NCBI RefSeq assembly: GCF_000331575.1
Contig: NZ_KB223527.1
Span: forward strand, 1,771,842 to 1,835,841
Length of the DNA stretch: 64,000 nucleotides
Source: Calidifontibacillus oryziterrae
GTDB taxonomy: Bacteria > Bacillota > Bacilli > Bacillales > Bacillaceae_J
Reading direction: 5' to 3'
Below the pieces are notes generated by a model. The model saw only the letters and a program-made list of their open reading frames with translations, had not been told where the DNA came from and ran no database searches. Of this stretch, positions 7,831 to 16,280 are shown in pieces; the first letter of the stretch is position 1; the number at the start of each line of letters is the position of its first letter. The position numbers were made by a program, and so were the translations under genes.

Positions 7831-8853
7831 TTACTTTTTTCTTTTTTTTCGTTTTTCCTTATTAGTTTGTGCTTTATTCTCATTATTTTTTTTCTTTTTG
7901 CTATCCTTGTCTTTTTCCTCTGATTTTCCCTTAGCTTTTACCTTAGCTTTTACCTTAGCTTTTTCTAACCGTTTTTTTCGTTTACTCAAGTTTCTTTTGT
8001 TGAGGTTACCGTTCCCTTTTTGCTCATACTTTTCCCAGTGTTTATCGATTTTTTCCATTACAGCATCTGGATCATATCCCTGGGCAAGCATAGTTTTAAC
8101 CCATTCTTCTTTAAAAACTTTATGCATTAACCCTTCTAATTGAATAACATACTTCTGGTCATCCTTTGTTGTTAATAATGATTTTGTACGCTTTTTATTT
8201 TTTTTATTAATTGACTTCTCAACAATTAGACCTTGGTATATTTGCCGTGAAAGTTCTTCCATGCGAATATAGTGCTTCCACTCCTCATATAGCTCTGGTG
8301 CCATTTCTTGAACATGAGTTAAAAATATTTCCTTATTTTCTTCACCTAAAGAAGTTAATAGCTTACGAGGATAAGGATAAACCCTGTCCCGCCAAACTGT
8401 TCTTGCTACATCAATTACCTTCAGATTACCGTCTGGTTGCAAATATATTTGGCGCTTATGGTGATCAATTCGCTCAAAGCCTATTTTTTTAAATATGATT
8501 AACATCTCTATTAGTTTTTCCGAAAGCGCCTTAGTTAATGGTTGCGATTGGAGATATTCACGTACATCTACACCTTTAACAATTTCCATAGCAATGTATA
8601 ATGGTCCTTTAGCATACAATTTAGGAAAAAGACTACTTTTTTGTCCTAGTGATAGCGCGTAATATTCACGTTCACAATCCTCCTCATTCCCAAATACTTT
8701 TACGCATATATCATCAGTAAATTGAAAAACTGCGCCTTGTCTCCCTTTTCCCATCATCTTTAATGGAGACTTATTGACGACTTCCACATCAGCATTTACC
8801 ATATTTTTTACTTGTATGTTTTTTACGCACTTTTTTAAATACAGAATGTCCAT
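7831..8853 (-). CDS. Protein-kinase-like protein with a lysine-rich C-terminal tail
   Basis: A 340-aa protein. The first 170 residues look like a compact Ser/Thr-kinase-like domain: a glycine-rich loop MGKGRQGAVFQF, a strand lysine CVKVF, LYIAMEIVKGVDVREYL as hinge, and the catalytic-loop-like IDHHKRQIYLQPDGNLKVIDVART (split HxxxQ...N and D of an ID-V motif). A middle segment (about 195-285) precedes an extremely Lys-rich tail containing KAKVKAKVKAKGK, likely to bind acidic polymers or the spore surface by charge. Start supported by GGGAGGGAG. First gene of the five-gene unit. It resembles the small kinase-like proteins of Bacillus such as YrzF; activity is not proven. Confidence 0.65.
   Translation of the reverse strand: MDILYLKKCVKNIQVKNMVNADVEVVNKSPLKMMGKGRQGAVFQFTDDICVKVFGNEEDCEREYYALSLGQKSSLFPKLYAKGPLYIAMEIVKGVDVREYLQSQPLTKALSEKLIEMLIIFKKIGFERIDHHKRQIYLQPDGNLKVIDVARTVWRDRVYPYPRKLLTSLGEENKEIFLTHVQEMAPELYEEWKHYIRMEELSRQIYQGLIVEKSINKKNKKRTKSLLTTKDDQKYVIQLEGLMHKVFKEEWVKTMLAQGYDPDAVMEKIDKHWEKYEQKGNGNLNKRNLSKRKKRLEKAKVKAKVKAKGKSEEKDKDSKKKKNNENKAQTNKEKRKKRKK
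7928..7967. repeat. 12-bp tandem repeat coding for the KVKA tail
   Basis: Three back-to-back copies of a 12-bp unit (TTAGCTTTTACC on the plus strand), the third partial, encode AKVKAKVKAK in the lysine-rich tail of the kinase-like protein. Perfect short tandem repeats of this kind can change copy number by slippage, in frame here because the unit is a multiple of three. Confidence 0.7.
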
Positions 8854-9259
8854 TTATTCACTCCCTCCCTTTGTTCCCCTCGACCTTGATACTATTTATC
8901 ACAACCTTATTAGACTTATTATCAGGAGTAATTGCGGGTATCCCCGCCAATCTAAATTGTAGTATCCGTTAAAACCCTTCTATTTTTTATAAAACTTTAG
9001 ACCCTACCCTTCTGTTCCTTGGGACTCAAACACTTCCTGATAATTTTTTGTAATTCCCGCTTTTATTGACCAGCTTATTTATCTACCCTTCTATATTTAA
9101 TTCAAATTCTTAAGAAACGTACAGGCAATCATCCCAATTATTAAAAAAGGACTGGTTAAAATTTTACTTAAATTTAACAAATGCCCTAAAGCAGTCGTAA
9201 AAAAGAAATTTATAATGGAATTGTATACTATTATTTAATAGTGAAGAGGGATGGTACAT
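8854..9259. other. Divergent intergenic region, no gene seen
   Basis: About 400 AT-rich bases between the divergent kinase-like gene and a small membrane-protein gene. It must hold promoters for both sides. The only structure I see is a short hairpin ATTGCGGG / CCCCGCCAAT (8931-8951). I did not find a sigma-A, sigma-E or sigma-K promoter I would defend. Confidence 0.4.
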
Positions 9260-9634
9260 ATGAGTCAAAAGGAATGGAGAGGGTTTCAAGATAGGCGCCG
9301 CGGACCTGATTTTTGGAGTAAGGCTCTAGTGGTTGCACCAATTATTGCTTGGATATTATTATTTTTGATTCTTTCAGTAATTCATACTGCTCAACCTGAA
9401 GCATATACTTTTTTTGACCGTATTCTTAATCTTTCGCAAAGACGTACTTACTGGGATTCTCATGTTTTAAAATCAGCCTTCTATACAAGCATAATCTTGT
9501 TAGTTTTATCCATTTTCTTTTTAATTGTTAATAAATATCGGCATAAGCGAAAAACTGACCGATATAGTTATTCTTTGATCATTACAATGATTTTCTCATT
9601 TGCTATGATCCTATTTTATTTTTTTAAAATTTAG
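9260..9634 (+). CDS. Small three-helix membrane protein, unknown function
   Basis: A 124-aa protein I do not recognise. It opens with a polar, Arg-rich cytoplasmic segment (EWRGFQDRRRGPDFW), followed by a membrane helix (about residues 24-42), a central polar loop with FFDRILNLSQRRTYWD, and two more helices (about 72-90 and 100-121). An ATG at 9251 is in frame, but GAAGAGGG is only a base away from it, whereas the ATG at 9260 is nine bases downstream of that site, so I take 9260. It stands alone, converging on the repeat array that follows. Confidence 0.7.
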   Translation: MSQKEWRGFQDRRRGPDFWSKALVVAPIIAWILLFLILSVIHTAQPEAYTFFDRILNLSQRRTYWDSHVLKSAFYTSIILLVLSIFFLIVNKYRHKRKTDRYSYSLIITMIFSFAMILFYFFKI

Positions 9635-9674
9635 TCTCTACTTTGAGGTAATTAGGCTTTTTCTATTTTGCAAC

Positions 9675-10201
9675 GTCTGAACTATGGTCAGGTTCGGACA
9701 CCATTTGGTACTTATGCTAAAATCCTGTCCGAACTACCACCAAGTTCGGACTCCAATCGCTGTTTATGCTAAAATCCTGTCCGAACTATCGCCAAGTTCG
9801 GACACCATTTGGTACTTATGCTAAATTCCTGTCCGAACTACCACCAAGTTCGGACACCATTTGGTACTTATGCTAAATTCCTGTCCGAACTATCGCCTAG
9901 TTCGGACACCATTTGGTACTTATGCTAAATTCCTGTCCGAACTACCACCAAGTTCGGACACCATTTGGTACTTATGCTAAAATCCTGTCCGAACTACCAC
10001 CAAGTTCGGACACCATTTGGTGCTTTTGCTAAAATCCTGTCCGAACTACCACCAAGTTCGGACACCATTTGGTGCTTATGCTAAATTCCTGTCCGAACTA
10101 TCGCCTAGTTCGGACACCATTTACTGCTTTTGCTAAAATCCTGTCCGAACTATCGCCTAGTTCGGACACCATTTGCTGCTTTTGCTAAAATCCTGTCCGA
10201 A
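9675..10201. repeat. Ten-copy tandem array of a 52-bp hairpin-forming unit
   Basis: The unit begins at 9675, 9727, 9779, 9831, 9883, 9935, 9987, 10039, 10091 and 10143, always 52 bases apart, with a seven-base stub at 10195. Each unit contains a 25-base hairpin GTCCGAACT-N7-AGTTCGGAC, a second small palindrome ACCATTTGGT in most copies, and a constant tail TATGCTAAA(A/T)TCCT. Loops come in two main versions (ACCACCA and ATCGCCT); the latter lengthens the stem by a base pair. Copies 1 and 2 at one end are the most diverged. 52 is not a multiple of three, so it is not a coding repeat. It fills the space between two convergent genes. Confidence 0.95.
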
Positions 10202-10248
10202 TAGTCTCCCAAACAGCAGCGCCTATTTTTAAATCAATATACCTCGCT

Positions 10249-11160
10249 TCAACATTGATAATAAGTATTATTTGTACTACCAATAGTAGTGTAGTTTTTC
10301 TTTAAAATCCTACAAATTGTTCTTTTACTTACGTCCAAATTACACCAATCATAGATGCTTTGAGTAGTTACTTTTTGTTCAGGGAAAAGTAACATAAATT
10401 CACGTGCACTCCGCAAAATCGCTGTTTCAATCTTTTCTTTTCCACCACAATTACTACATAACAAAATATTATTTTTTTTGTAAACTTTAAATGACTTACA
10501 AGTATTACAATAAATGCCCTTATGCAATTGCTCATAATTGTACTTGGGCAATGAGGTAAATGGATTCTCGGTTTTGTGTAATGACACAATACTTTGAGCT
10601 AATTTTTTGTGACTTTCATTTAATTTTGATGGAGTTTTATTTAAGTCTTCTAAAAATCTATTAACTTGGGTTGGAAATATAAAAGGTTTGTCCATTGAGG
10701 CATGATATAAGGTGAATTCAGGATTGATGAAAATAACAGAGGCTTCTACTAGGAAATTTTGCCTGAGGTTTTGAAGAAATTGACGGAAAAGATTAGCACT
10801 TCTATTTAATTGATCTATTGGATTCTTGTATTCACGCTTAGTTGCCACGGAGTATAGTTTATTGGCCTCAAAGTAGCAATCACCATGATAATTTTTTATA
10901 TCCAGTATGTGAATAACTCCCTGTGAGATCATTAAACAGTCTATTTGAAAAAAGTTGTTATTTACTTCAAGTAGCAAGTCATTAATGATATACCTTTCTT
11001 CTTTAAGACTTTTCGCTAGCAGATCAAATTGCAATTCTCCTTCATAACCCTTTTCCAAGTTTAAATAATGATACTTTTCCTTTTCCGTAAGCTCCATTCT
11101 CCTACTTAGATATCGCAATGCCAATAATTCATTTGATTCTAGTCTACTTTTTAGTAACAT
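10249..11160 (-). CDS. NERD-domain protein with zinc ribbon and C-terminal winged-helix-like region
   Basis: About 303 aa. Residues 35-150 form a NERD (nuclease-related) domain: KGYEGELQFD, then FQIDCLMIS and HILDIKNYHG with the D...(D/E)xK arrangement of the restriction-endonuclease-like fold. A zinc ribbon of two CxxC pairs (YCNTCKSF...LLCSNCGG) follows, then a terminal segment (TTQSIYDWCNLDVSKRTICRILKKNY) that looks like a helix-turn-helix. This layout recurs in Bacillus NERD proteins, usually of unknown function. The frame opens at 11199; I prefer the ATG at 11160 because AAGGAAAGG lies nine bases before it. Its 3' end faces the repeat array. Confidence 0.8.
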   Translation of the reverse strand: MLLKSRLESNELLALRYLSRRMELTEKEKYHYLNLEKGYEGELQFDLLAKSLKEERYIINDLLLEVNNNFFQIDCLMISQGVIHILDIKNYHGDCYFEANKLYSVATKREYKNPIDQLNRSANLFRQFLQNLRQNFLVEASVIFINPEFTLYHASMDKPFIFPTQVNRFLEDLNKTPSKLNESHKKLAQSIVSLHKTENPFTSLPKYNYEQLHKGIYCNTCKSFKVYKKNNILLCSNCGGKEKIETAILRSAREFMLLFPEQKVTTQSIYDWCNLDVSKRTICRILKKNYTTIGSTNNTYYQC

Positions 11161-11433
11161 AAGCTCCATCCTTTCCTTGATATTAAACTCATTATACAAA
11201 AAACAAATTAGTATTAATTTTTTGAATATGATTATTTTGTTACATTTACATTGTTCATTTCACCGACTAATAAATTGATATCCTCTTCCTCTACTTCTAT
11301 TTCATAAAGCCCGAGCCTAGATTGTCATACTTTTTTCAAAATGTTGGACAGGAATATGCTGGCCTTACATGAAATAGTTTAAGAGAGAATGTTAATTTAT
11401 ATTTTAAAAAAATTTATGCGGGAGGGAAATGGC

Positions 11434-12063
11434 ATGAACAATAACTTGGACCAGCAGCTCCTTGGTGAAATTTGTACGTTAAAGTATGGTCAGGAAATAT
11501 TAGTTGGACAGATTGTTCAAATAGATGAGGAACATTTTACGGTAAAACTAGTGGAAGGGGAAAAAAAATCTTCTTTTTTAGAAAAACAGGCTTTTAAAAT
11601 TACAATCGAAACGCTTGATCGTAAAATTCGTTTATTAGATGCAGAATTTGTTTCTGAATCTTCTCAAGATATGAATCGATTATTATTACTAAAAGCCACA
11701 TCAGATATTCAATTTCAAAGTAAGCGGCAAGGTCCACGTCTTCCATGTACAACTCCTATAGATATATTATATCGGGTATTCCCACCAATTTATCATTCTT
11801 GGAAAACCGGTAGCTTTTTTAATATCAGTACTGGTGGTGCTCAATTTATTGGTGATATGTATATTGCTATTGGCGAACTTATGGAGGTTAAACTTGGTCC
11901 ACCGTTCTTTGCTGAAAATGAGATTGTCATAAGCCGAATTGTTCATGCTTCAAGTGAAAAAGGAAAGTATACGTTTTCGATTCAGTTTCTAAATTTGCAG
12001 GAAACTCATAAAGAACAGCTTAATAACTATATTAAAGAAACGCTTTCTGCGTTAAGAAAATGA
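11434..12063 (+). CDS. PilZ-domain protein (likely c-di-GMP responsive)
   Basis: A 209-aa protein with an N-terminal beta-rich region (LVGQIVQIDEEHFTVKLVEGE, like the YcgR N-domain) and a C-terminal PilZ domain. The c-di-GMP-binding signature is visible as KRQGPRLPC (RxxxR-like, with variant spacing) followed by NISTGG ([D/N]xSxxG). By analogy with YpfA/DgrA it could act as a flagellar brake or another second-messenger receptor, but the arginine motif is imperfect. The frame begins at 11389; GGGAGGG before the ATG at 11434 decides the start. No motility genes are nearby. Confidence 0.72.
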   Translation: MNNNLDQQLLGEICTLKYGQEILVGQIVQIDEEHFTVKLVEGEKKSSFLEKQAFKITIETLDRKIRLLDAEFVSESSQDMNRLLLLKATSDIQFQSKRQGPRLPCTTPIDILYRVFPPIYHSWKTGSFFNISTGGAQFIGDMYIAIGELMEVKLGPPFFAENEIVISRIVHASSEKGKYTFSIQFLNLQETHKEQLNNYIKETLSALRK

Positions 12064-12240
12064 CCAGTTATTCGCAAGACTCAAGACGACTTAATCCACG
12101 AGTGTTTTCTCTAGTGTAAAAATATTTTATTAGATAAGGGGGCTGTCCTAAAATAGGGGCTGTCCCTATAATATTGTAGCTTTTACTTCTTTTTCTGACA
12201 AAATTCGGTATTGGGTTTGAATAGAATTTGACTTTTGCTT

Positions 12241-13116
12241 CTATTCGAGCATTTCTCCAGATAGATAAACCGGAAGTGGCTCATCCAAGACGATTTCATC
12301 CTCTCCGACAATACAGTCATAGGCTAAAATTTGTACTCCTTGTCGTGAAGCTTGTATTAAGGCATCCGTAAAAACTGGATCTATTTCCCTATTAGGTGCA
12401 AAAGCACGGCAACCTTTCATTTGCACTATAAACAAGATTGTACAAGTGTATCCTTCTTGAACGGCTTTTACCAATTCTAATACATGCTTTGTCCCCCTAG
12501 ATGTCGGTGCATCTGGAAACATTGCGACTCCATTTGTCTCAAGTGTGACGCCTTTTACTTCAATAAATCCTTTTCCATTGTTGATATGCAGACCCTCTCC
12601 ATTGTTGTTTTGCACATGGTTAGTATGCAGGCCATTTCCATTGTTGTTATGTAAGGCACTTCCAATGTTGCACTTTCCTCTCTCATTGCACTTCAAACCC
12701 TGCTTATCGATGTGCAGCACCTGCTTATCGATGTGCAGCACCTTTTTATCGTTCAGTTCAAAATAAATATCAAATCGGGAATCACCATAAGTAACTTCCC
12801 GTTTTACTAAATTTACCGAACCAAACTCCGCTAATTTACCGGCTTTAAGTAATTCAAATGCAATTAGATTGGGAGCCTGAGAATCAACATTCACCCATCC
12901 GTTATTTTTTGCTGCTGCTATTAACGAAAACCTTGTCTTCCTTGCCGGATTATCACTCAGCTCCAATAAAACCTCAGTATCCGGTAGCAGGAGCTCTTTT
13001 AAACGTCCGGTATTTTTTACATGTACCTGTTCTATTTTCCCGTTTATAAAAACTTCGGCAATAAATCTATTAACCCGCTTGTGCAGTCGGGCATGTACAA
13101 TTTTTCGATATTTCAT
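12241..13116 (-). CDS. sfsA: SfsA family protein (DNA/RNA nuclease SfsA) with a repeat-rich insertion
   Basis: A 291-aa member of the SfsA family, against about 230 aa usually. The conserved parts are all there: N-terminal OB-like region with VKNTGRLKELLLP, SRFDIYFEL, FIEVKGVTLE (the PD-(D/E)xK-type core), FPDAPTSRGTKHVLEL and the C-terminal RAFAPNREIDPVF. Residues about 124-181 are an extra segment between two core strands, made of repeated VLHIDKQ units and Asn/Gly/His-rich pieces such as HNNNGNGLH. The frame opens at 13146; the ATG at 13116 has GGAAGTGAAG upstream and matches the family start MKYRKIVHARLHKRVNRF. Role in sugar metabolism gene control or nucleic-acid cleavage is known only from other bacteria. 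Confidence 0.88.
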   Translation of the reverse strand: MKYRKIVHARLHKRVNRFIAEVFINGKIEQVHVKNTGRLKELLLPDTEVLLELSDNPARKTRFSLIAAAKNNGWVNVDSQAPNLIAFELLKAGKLAEFGSVNLVKREVTYGDSRFDIYFELNDKKVLHIDKQVLHIDKQGLKCNERGKCNIGSALHNNNGNGLHTNHVQNNNGEGLHINNGKGFIEVKGVTLETNGVAMFPDAPTSRGTKHVLELVKAVQEGYTCTILFIVQMKGCRAFAPNREIDPVFTDALIQASRQGVQILAYDCIVGEDEIVLDEPLPVYLSGEMLE

Positions 13117-13281
13117 AGCTTCACTTCCAAGGAATCTTTTTCCCATATTACCAATTTGATCAAAAAATTCACAGTTGTTTCTCTTTATTTTATTGTTTAT
13201 TCACATAGTAATGGTATTTTATATATATTTCAAAGTAAAATAAACATATAGTCATCCATTTTAACTAAGGAGCGAATTCAT

Positions 13282-13602
13282 ATGATCATCGTAACGACTG
13301 AGAATATTGCTAATCATAAAGTAAAAGAAGTGCTAGGTCCAGTATTTGGATTAACCGTAAGGGCAAGAGGAATCGGCAAAGATATCGTTGCCTCTTTAAA
13401 AGGGCTTGTTGGCGGAGAAATCAATCAGTACACGGAAATGCTGGAGGATGCCAGAAAACAAGCAATCGATCGTATGGTAAAGAACGCCTCTGCTATGGGA
13501 GCCAATGCGATTATTATGATGCGCTTTGATTCTGGTGAAATTGGCCAAAACATGAGTGAAATTGTCGCTTATGGAACAGCTGTTATTGCAGAAAAGGACT
13601 AA
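13282..13602 (+). CDS. YbjQ/UPF0145 family protein
   Basis: A 106-aa protein of the YbjQ (UPF0145, 'heavy-metal-binding domain') family, normal length: starts MIIVTTENI, then KVKEVLGPVFGLTVRARGIGKDIVA and the C-terminal GANAIIMMRFDSGEI and IVAYGTAVI. These proteins form pentamers of unknown biochemical role. Strong site AAGGAGCGA before the ATG. The next small gene starts four bases after its stop, so the two form an operon. Confidence 0.88.
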   Translation: MIIVTTENIANHKVKEVLGPVFGLTVRARGIGKDIVASLKGLVGGEINQYTEMLEDARKQAIDRMVKNASAMGANAIIMMRFDSGEIGQNMSEIVAYGTAVIAEKD

Positions 13603-13605
13603 AAA

Positions 13606-13830
13606 ATGAGCTGGATTTTTGGATTTTACGGCATACAATTCTTGATTTTACTTATTTTAATTATTGGCTCTTGGTTCATTTGGGACCGTCGTTTTAAAAC
13701 AAAACATGGTAATCTAGTACCTAAAGGCTTCGTCCGAACGAACGAGATATCAATTGATCCAACCACAAGCAAAAGATTAATTGTATATTTTAATCCGGAA
13801 ACTGGAGAGCGCTTTTATAAAGAAGAATAA
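13606..13830 (+). CDS. Small single-pass membrane protein, unknown function
   Basis: A 74-aa protein with one N-terminal membrane helix (about residues 5-27, FGFYGIQFLILLILIIGSWFIW) and a cytoplasmic-looking tail with KGFVRTNEISIDPTTSKRLIVYFNPETGERFYKEE, reminiscent of proteins that carry a short PxTG-like soluble end. I do not recognise a named family. It follows the YbjQ gene by three bases and is followed directly by a terminator, so the pair is a two-gene operon. Confidence 0.72.
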   Translation: MSWIFGFYGIQFLILLILIIGSWFIWDRRFKTKHGNLVPKGFVRTNEISIDPTTSKRLIVYFNPETGERFYKEE

Positions 13831-13840
13831 GTATAATAAA

Positions 13841-13876
13841 AAGGGGTCTGTACTTTATCATAACAGACTCCTTTTC
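13841..13876 (+). terminator. Terminator after the YbjQ operon
   Basis: Inverted repeat AAGGGGTCTGT (13841-13851) / ACAGACTCCTT (13863-13873), one G-T pair, followed by a T-run. It lies ten bases after the stop of the small membrane protein. Confidence 0.8.
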
Positions 13877-14144
13877 ATCGCAATTAATGTAAGCCTATCT
13901 AGCACAATCCTACTTTGTAAAATGAGGAACCAAATATTCATACGTTTTCCATCAATAATTCGAGATTCTTTTTACATAGTCTAGAGCAAAATACATTGAT
14001 AGCGTCAAAAGGATAAGTTCCATCTATCTTTTATCCCTTAAATATAAATCCCTTGTTTTATACCGGCATATGTAAAACAGCTACTTTTTCATACTTTTGT
14101 AAGTTAAGCTTTTGTACTAATGTTTTTGTCATTGATTACTCACC

Positions 14145-14459
14145 TTATTTTAATCCACTAATGAACGTTTCAATTTCTTCCTGCGTTTTGCGATCTTTGC
14201 TTACAAAGCGGCCTAATTCCGTGCCATTATTAAAAGCAATAAAGCTTGGGATCCCAAATATATCAAGCTGCTGACATAGATCGATATATTCATCACGGTC
14301 CACGTGAATAAAAATATAGTCCTTAAATTTTGATTCTACTTCCGGCAAAAACATATCAGCAAATCTGCAGTCAGGACACCAATCTGCCGAAAAAACAAAT
14401 AAATGCTTCCCCTCTTTTTTTAACTGCTCAAACTGCTCTATAGATTCTAAGTTCCTCAT
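14145..14459 (-). CDS. Thioredoxin-like protein (YtpP-like)
   Basis: A 104-aa thioredoxin-fold protein with the active site FSADWCPDCRFAD (WCPDC instead of the WCGPC of thioredoxin), the cis-Pro region IFGIPSF and a C-terminal SKDRKTQEEIETF helix. This pattern matches the YtpP-type thioredoxin-like proteins of Bacillus, which may act in disulfide or bacillithiol-linked redox reactions. A longer frame starts at a TTG at 14471; GGAGG five bases before the ATG at 14459 sets the start. Confidence 0.85.
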   Translation of the reverse strand: MRNLESIEQFEQLKKEGKHLFVFSADWCPDCRFADMFLPEVESKFKDYIFIHVDRDEYIDLCQQLDIFGIPSFIAFNNGTELGRFVSKDRKTQEEIETFISGLK

Positions 14460-14637
14460 GTATTCCTCCAACCTTGTAATAAAATTATTTTGCCATTACT
14501 CTGTCTGTATATACACCATCCTTATTTTAAAACAACTTATTCATAAAATTCTAGTTTTAGCTTGCTCATCTTTCTAATTATATTTTTGTTAAGTCCACAA
14601 TTGGCGATACTTAAGCTGGTGTTGCCGTACATTTTTT

Positions 14638-15819
14638 TTACAAAACAATACTTACAATGACAGCTGATAGTACACTTACTAATGTTGCACCATATAAAAG
14701 TTTTAAGCCAAATTTAGCCACTACATTTCCCTTTGACTCATTCAGACTTTTTACAGCACCACTGATTATGCCTATTGAAGAAAAGTTAGCAAAGGAAACA
14801 AGGAAGACAGAGATAATCCCTAATGTACGCGGACTAAACGTTTCTGTCATTTCTGCCAAATCCATCATCGCTACAAACTCATTTGTTACAAGCTTTGTGG
14901 CCATAATACCTCCTGCCTTGACTGCCTCTGAAAAGGGCACACCCATAATAAAGGCAAAAGGTGCAAACATATACCCTAGGATTTCTTGAAATGAAATGCC
15001 GATAAGTAATTCAAATAAATTATTTATTGCAGCCATTAAAGCAACAAAACCGATTAACATGGCACCGACAATCACCGCTACTTTAAAACCATCAAGGATA
15101 TATTCCCCTAACATTTCAAAGAATGATTGGCTTTCAGCGTCATGTATCTCCAGAATATCCTCCTCTGGATCAACAGTATACGGATTAATAATGGAGACAA
15201 TGATAAATCCCCCAAATAAGTTTAAGACGAGTGCCGTTACTACATATCTCGGTTCAATCATGGTCATATAGGCACCAACAATCGACATTGATACCGTTGA
15301 CATGGCCGATGCACAAAGAGTATATAAGCGAACAGCTGGCAAAAAGCCAAGTTGTTTTTTTACTGTAATAAATACTTCGGATTGTCCAATCATGGCTGAT
15401 GCAACTGCATTGTAGGATTCCAGCTTCCCCAAACCATTTACTTTACTAAGCAATAAACCAATTGCTTTCATAATAAACGGCAGGATTTTTAGGTACTGTA
15501 AGATTCCAATCAGGACAGAAATAAATACAATCGGCAATAAGACATTAATGAAGAATGGAGATTCTCCTTTATTGGCAAGACCACCAAACACGAAGGATAT
15601 TCCAGCACCTGCGTATTCCAGTAATTTCTCAAATACAGTAGCAAAAATTTTAATTAATTCCAGACCCAATACTGTATTTAATAATAAAGCAGATAATATT
15701 ATTTGAATAACGACCATAAGAATAATTGGTTTTACTTTGATGTCTTTTCGATTATTGCTTGCCAAAAAAGCCATACCAAACACAACAAGCAACCCGATAA
15801 CCGAAATAATATATTTCAT
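14638..15819 (-). CDS. nupC: Concentrative nucleoside transporter (NupC family)
   Basis: A 393-aa membrane protein of the CNT family, full length, carrying nucleosides in with cations. Typical parts are the N-terminal helices, the gate and core segments [19 protein letters not shown] and [16 protein letters not shown] (nucleoside-binding loop), [18 protein letters not shown], and the C-terminal [17 protein letters not shown]. Ribosome-binding site GGAGGAAA. The cytidine deaminase gene lies 62 bases upstream on the same strand, so uptake and first catabolic step of pyrimidine nucleosides are paired. Confidence 0.93.
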   Translation of the reverse strand: MKYIISVIGLLVVFGMAFLASNNRKDIKVKPIILMVVIQIILSALLLNTVLGLELIKIFATVFEKLLEYAGAGISFVFGGLANKGESPFFINVLLPIVFISVLIGILQYLKILPFIMKAIGLLLSKVNGLGKLESYNAVASAMIGQSEVFITVKKQLGFLPAVRLYTLCASAMSTVSMSIVGAYMTMIEPRYVVTALVLNLFGGFIIVSIINPYTVDPEEDILEIHDAESQSFFEMLGEYILDGFKVAVIVGAMLIGFVALMAAINNLFELLIGISFQEILGYMFAPFAFIMGVPFSEAVKAGGIMATKLVTNEFVAMMDLAEMTETFSPRTLGIISVFLVSFANFSSIGIISGAVKSLNESKGNVVAKFGLKLLYGATLVSVLSAVIVSIVL

Positions 15820-15881
15820 CGTTTTCCTCCAGATGGTGTAAAAGTTCTTAGCTGATTAGTCGTATCCATTACTTTAAAAAA

Positions 15882-16280
15882 CTATTGCTTTAAATCCTTC
15901 GCATAAAAAAATCCAGGCAGTAATTTATCAATAGTTGTCTCTACTTTATCCCCCTTTAAATTAGCTAAAATAATTTTTGTATTTATATCACAAAACTCAG
16001 CTATTACCTGACGGCAGGCTCCACATGGTGAAATAGGTCCTTCTGTATCACCGACCACAACTATTGTGTCAATTTCCCTTTCTCCCTCAGAAACTGCTTT
16101 AAAAATAGCGGTTCTTTCTGCGCAATTTGTTAACCCATAGGATGCATTCTCAATATTGCTTCCTGTAAAGACTTCTTTATTTCTTGTTAATACGGCAGCA
16201 CCAACTTGAAATTTTGAATAAGGAGTATAAGCATTTTTTCGAGCCTTTATTGCTTGATCAAGTAATGATTGAGTATCCAT
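15882..16280 (-). CDS. cdd: Cytidine deaminase
   Basis: A 132-aa homotetrameric-type cytidine deaminase converting cytidine and deoxycytidine to the uridine forms. The zinc site and catalytic Glu are clear: CAERTAIF and PCGACRQVIAEF. Length is normal for the short Bacillus class. AAAAGGAGAA precedes the ATG. Upstream of nupC on the same strand; together they serve pyrimidine salvage. Confidence 0.95.
   Translation of the reverse strand: MDTQSLLDQAIKARKNAYTPYSKFQVGAAVLTRNKEVFTGSNIENASYGLTNCAERTAIFKAVSEGEREIDTIVVVGDTEGPISPCGACRQVIAEFCDINTKIILANLKGDKVETTIDKLLPGFFYAKDLKQ

Noticed and set aside
9675..10201. CRISPR array
   Set aside because: The 25-bp palindromes recur at regular distance, but the 27-bp segments between them are nearly identical instead of unique, and there is no cas gene.
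9675..10201. Array of PurR boxes
   Set aside because: CCGAAC and GTTCGG occur in each unit, but they are about 9 bases apart instead of about 22-24 and the flanks are not A/T-rich; resemblance is coincidental.
12150..12170. Transposon end or repeat with ATAGGGGCTGTCCCTAT
   Set aside because: Only a 6-bp stem, no second copy or transposase gene; possibly a weak terminator.
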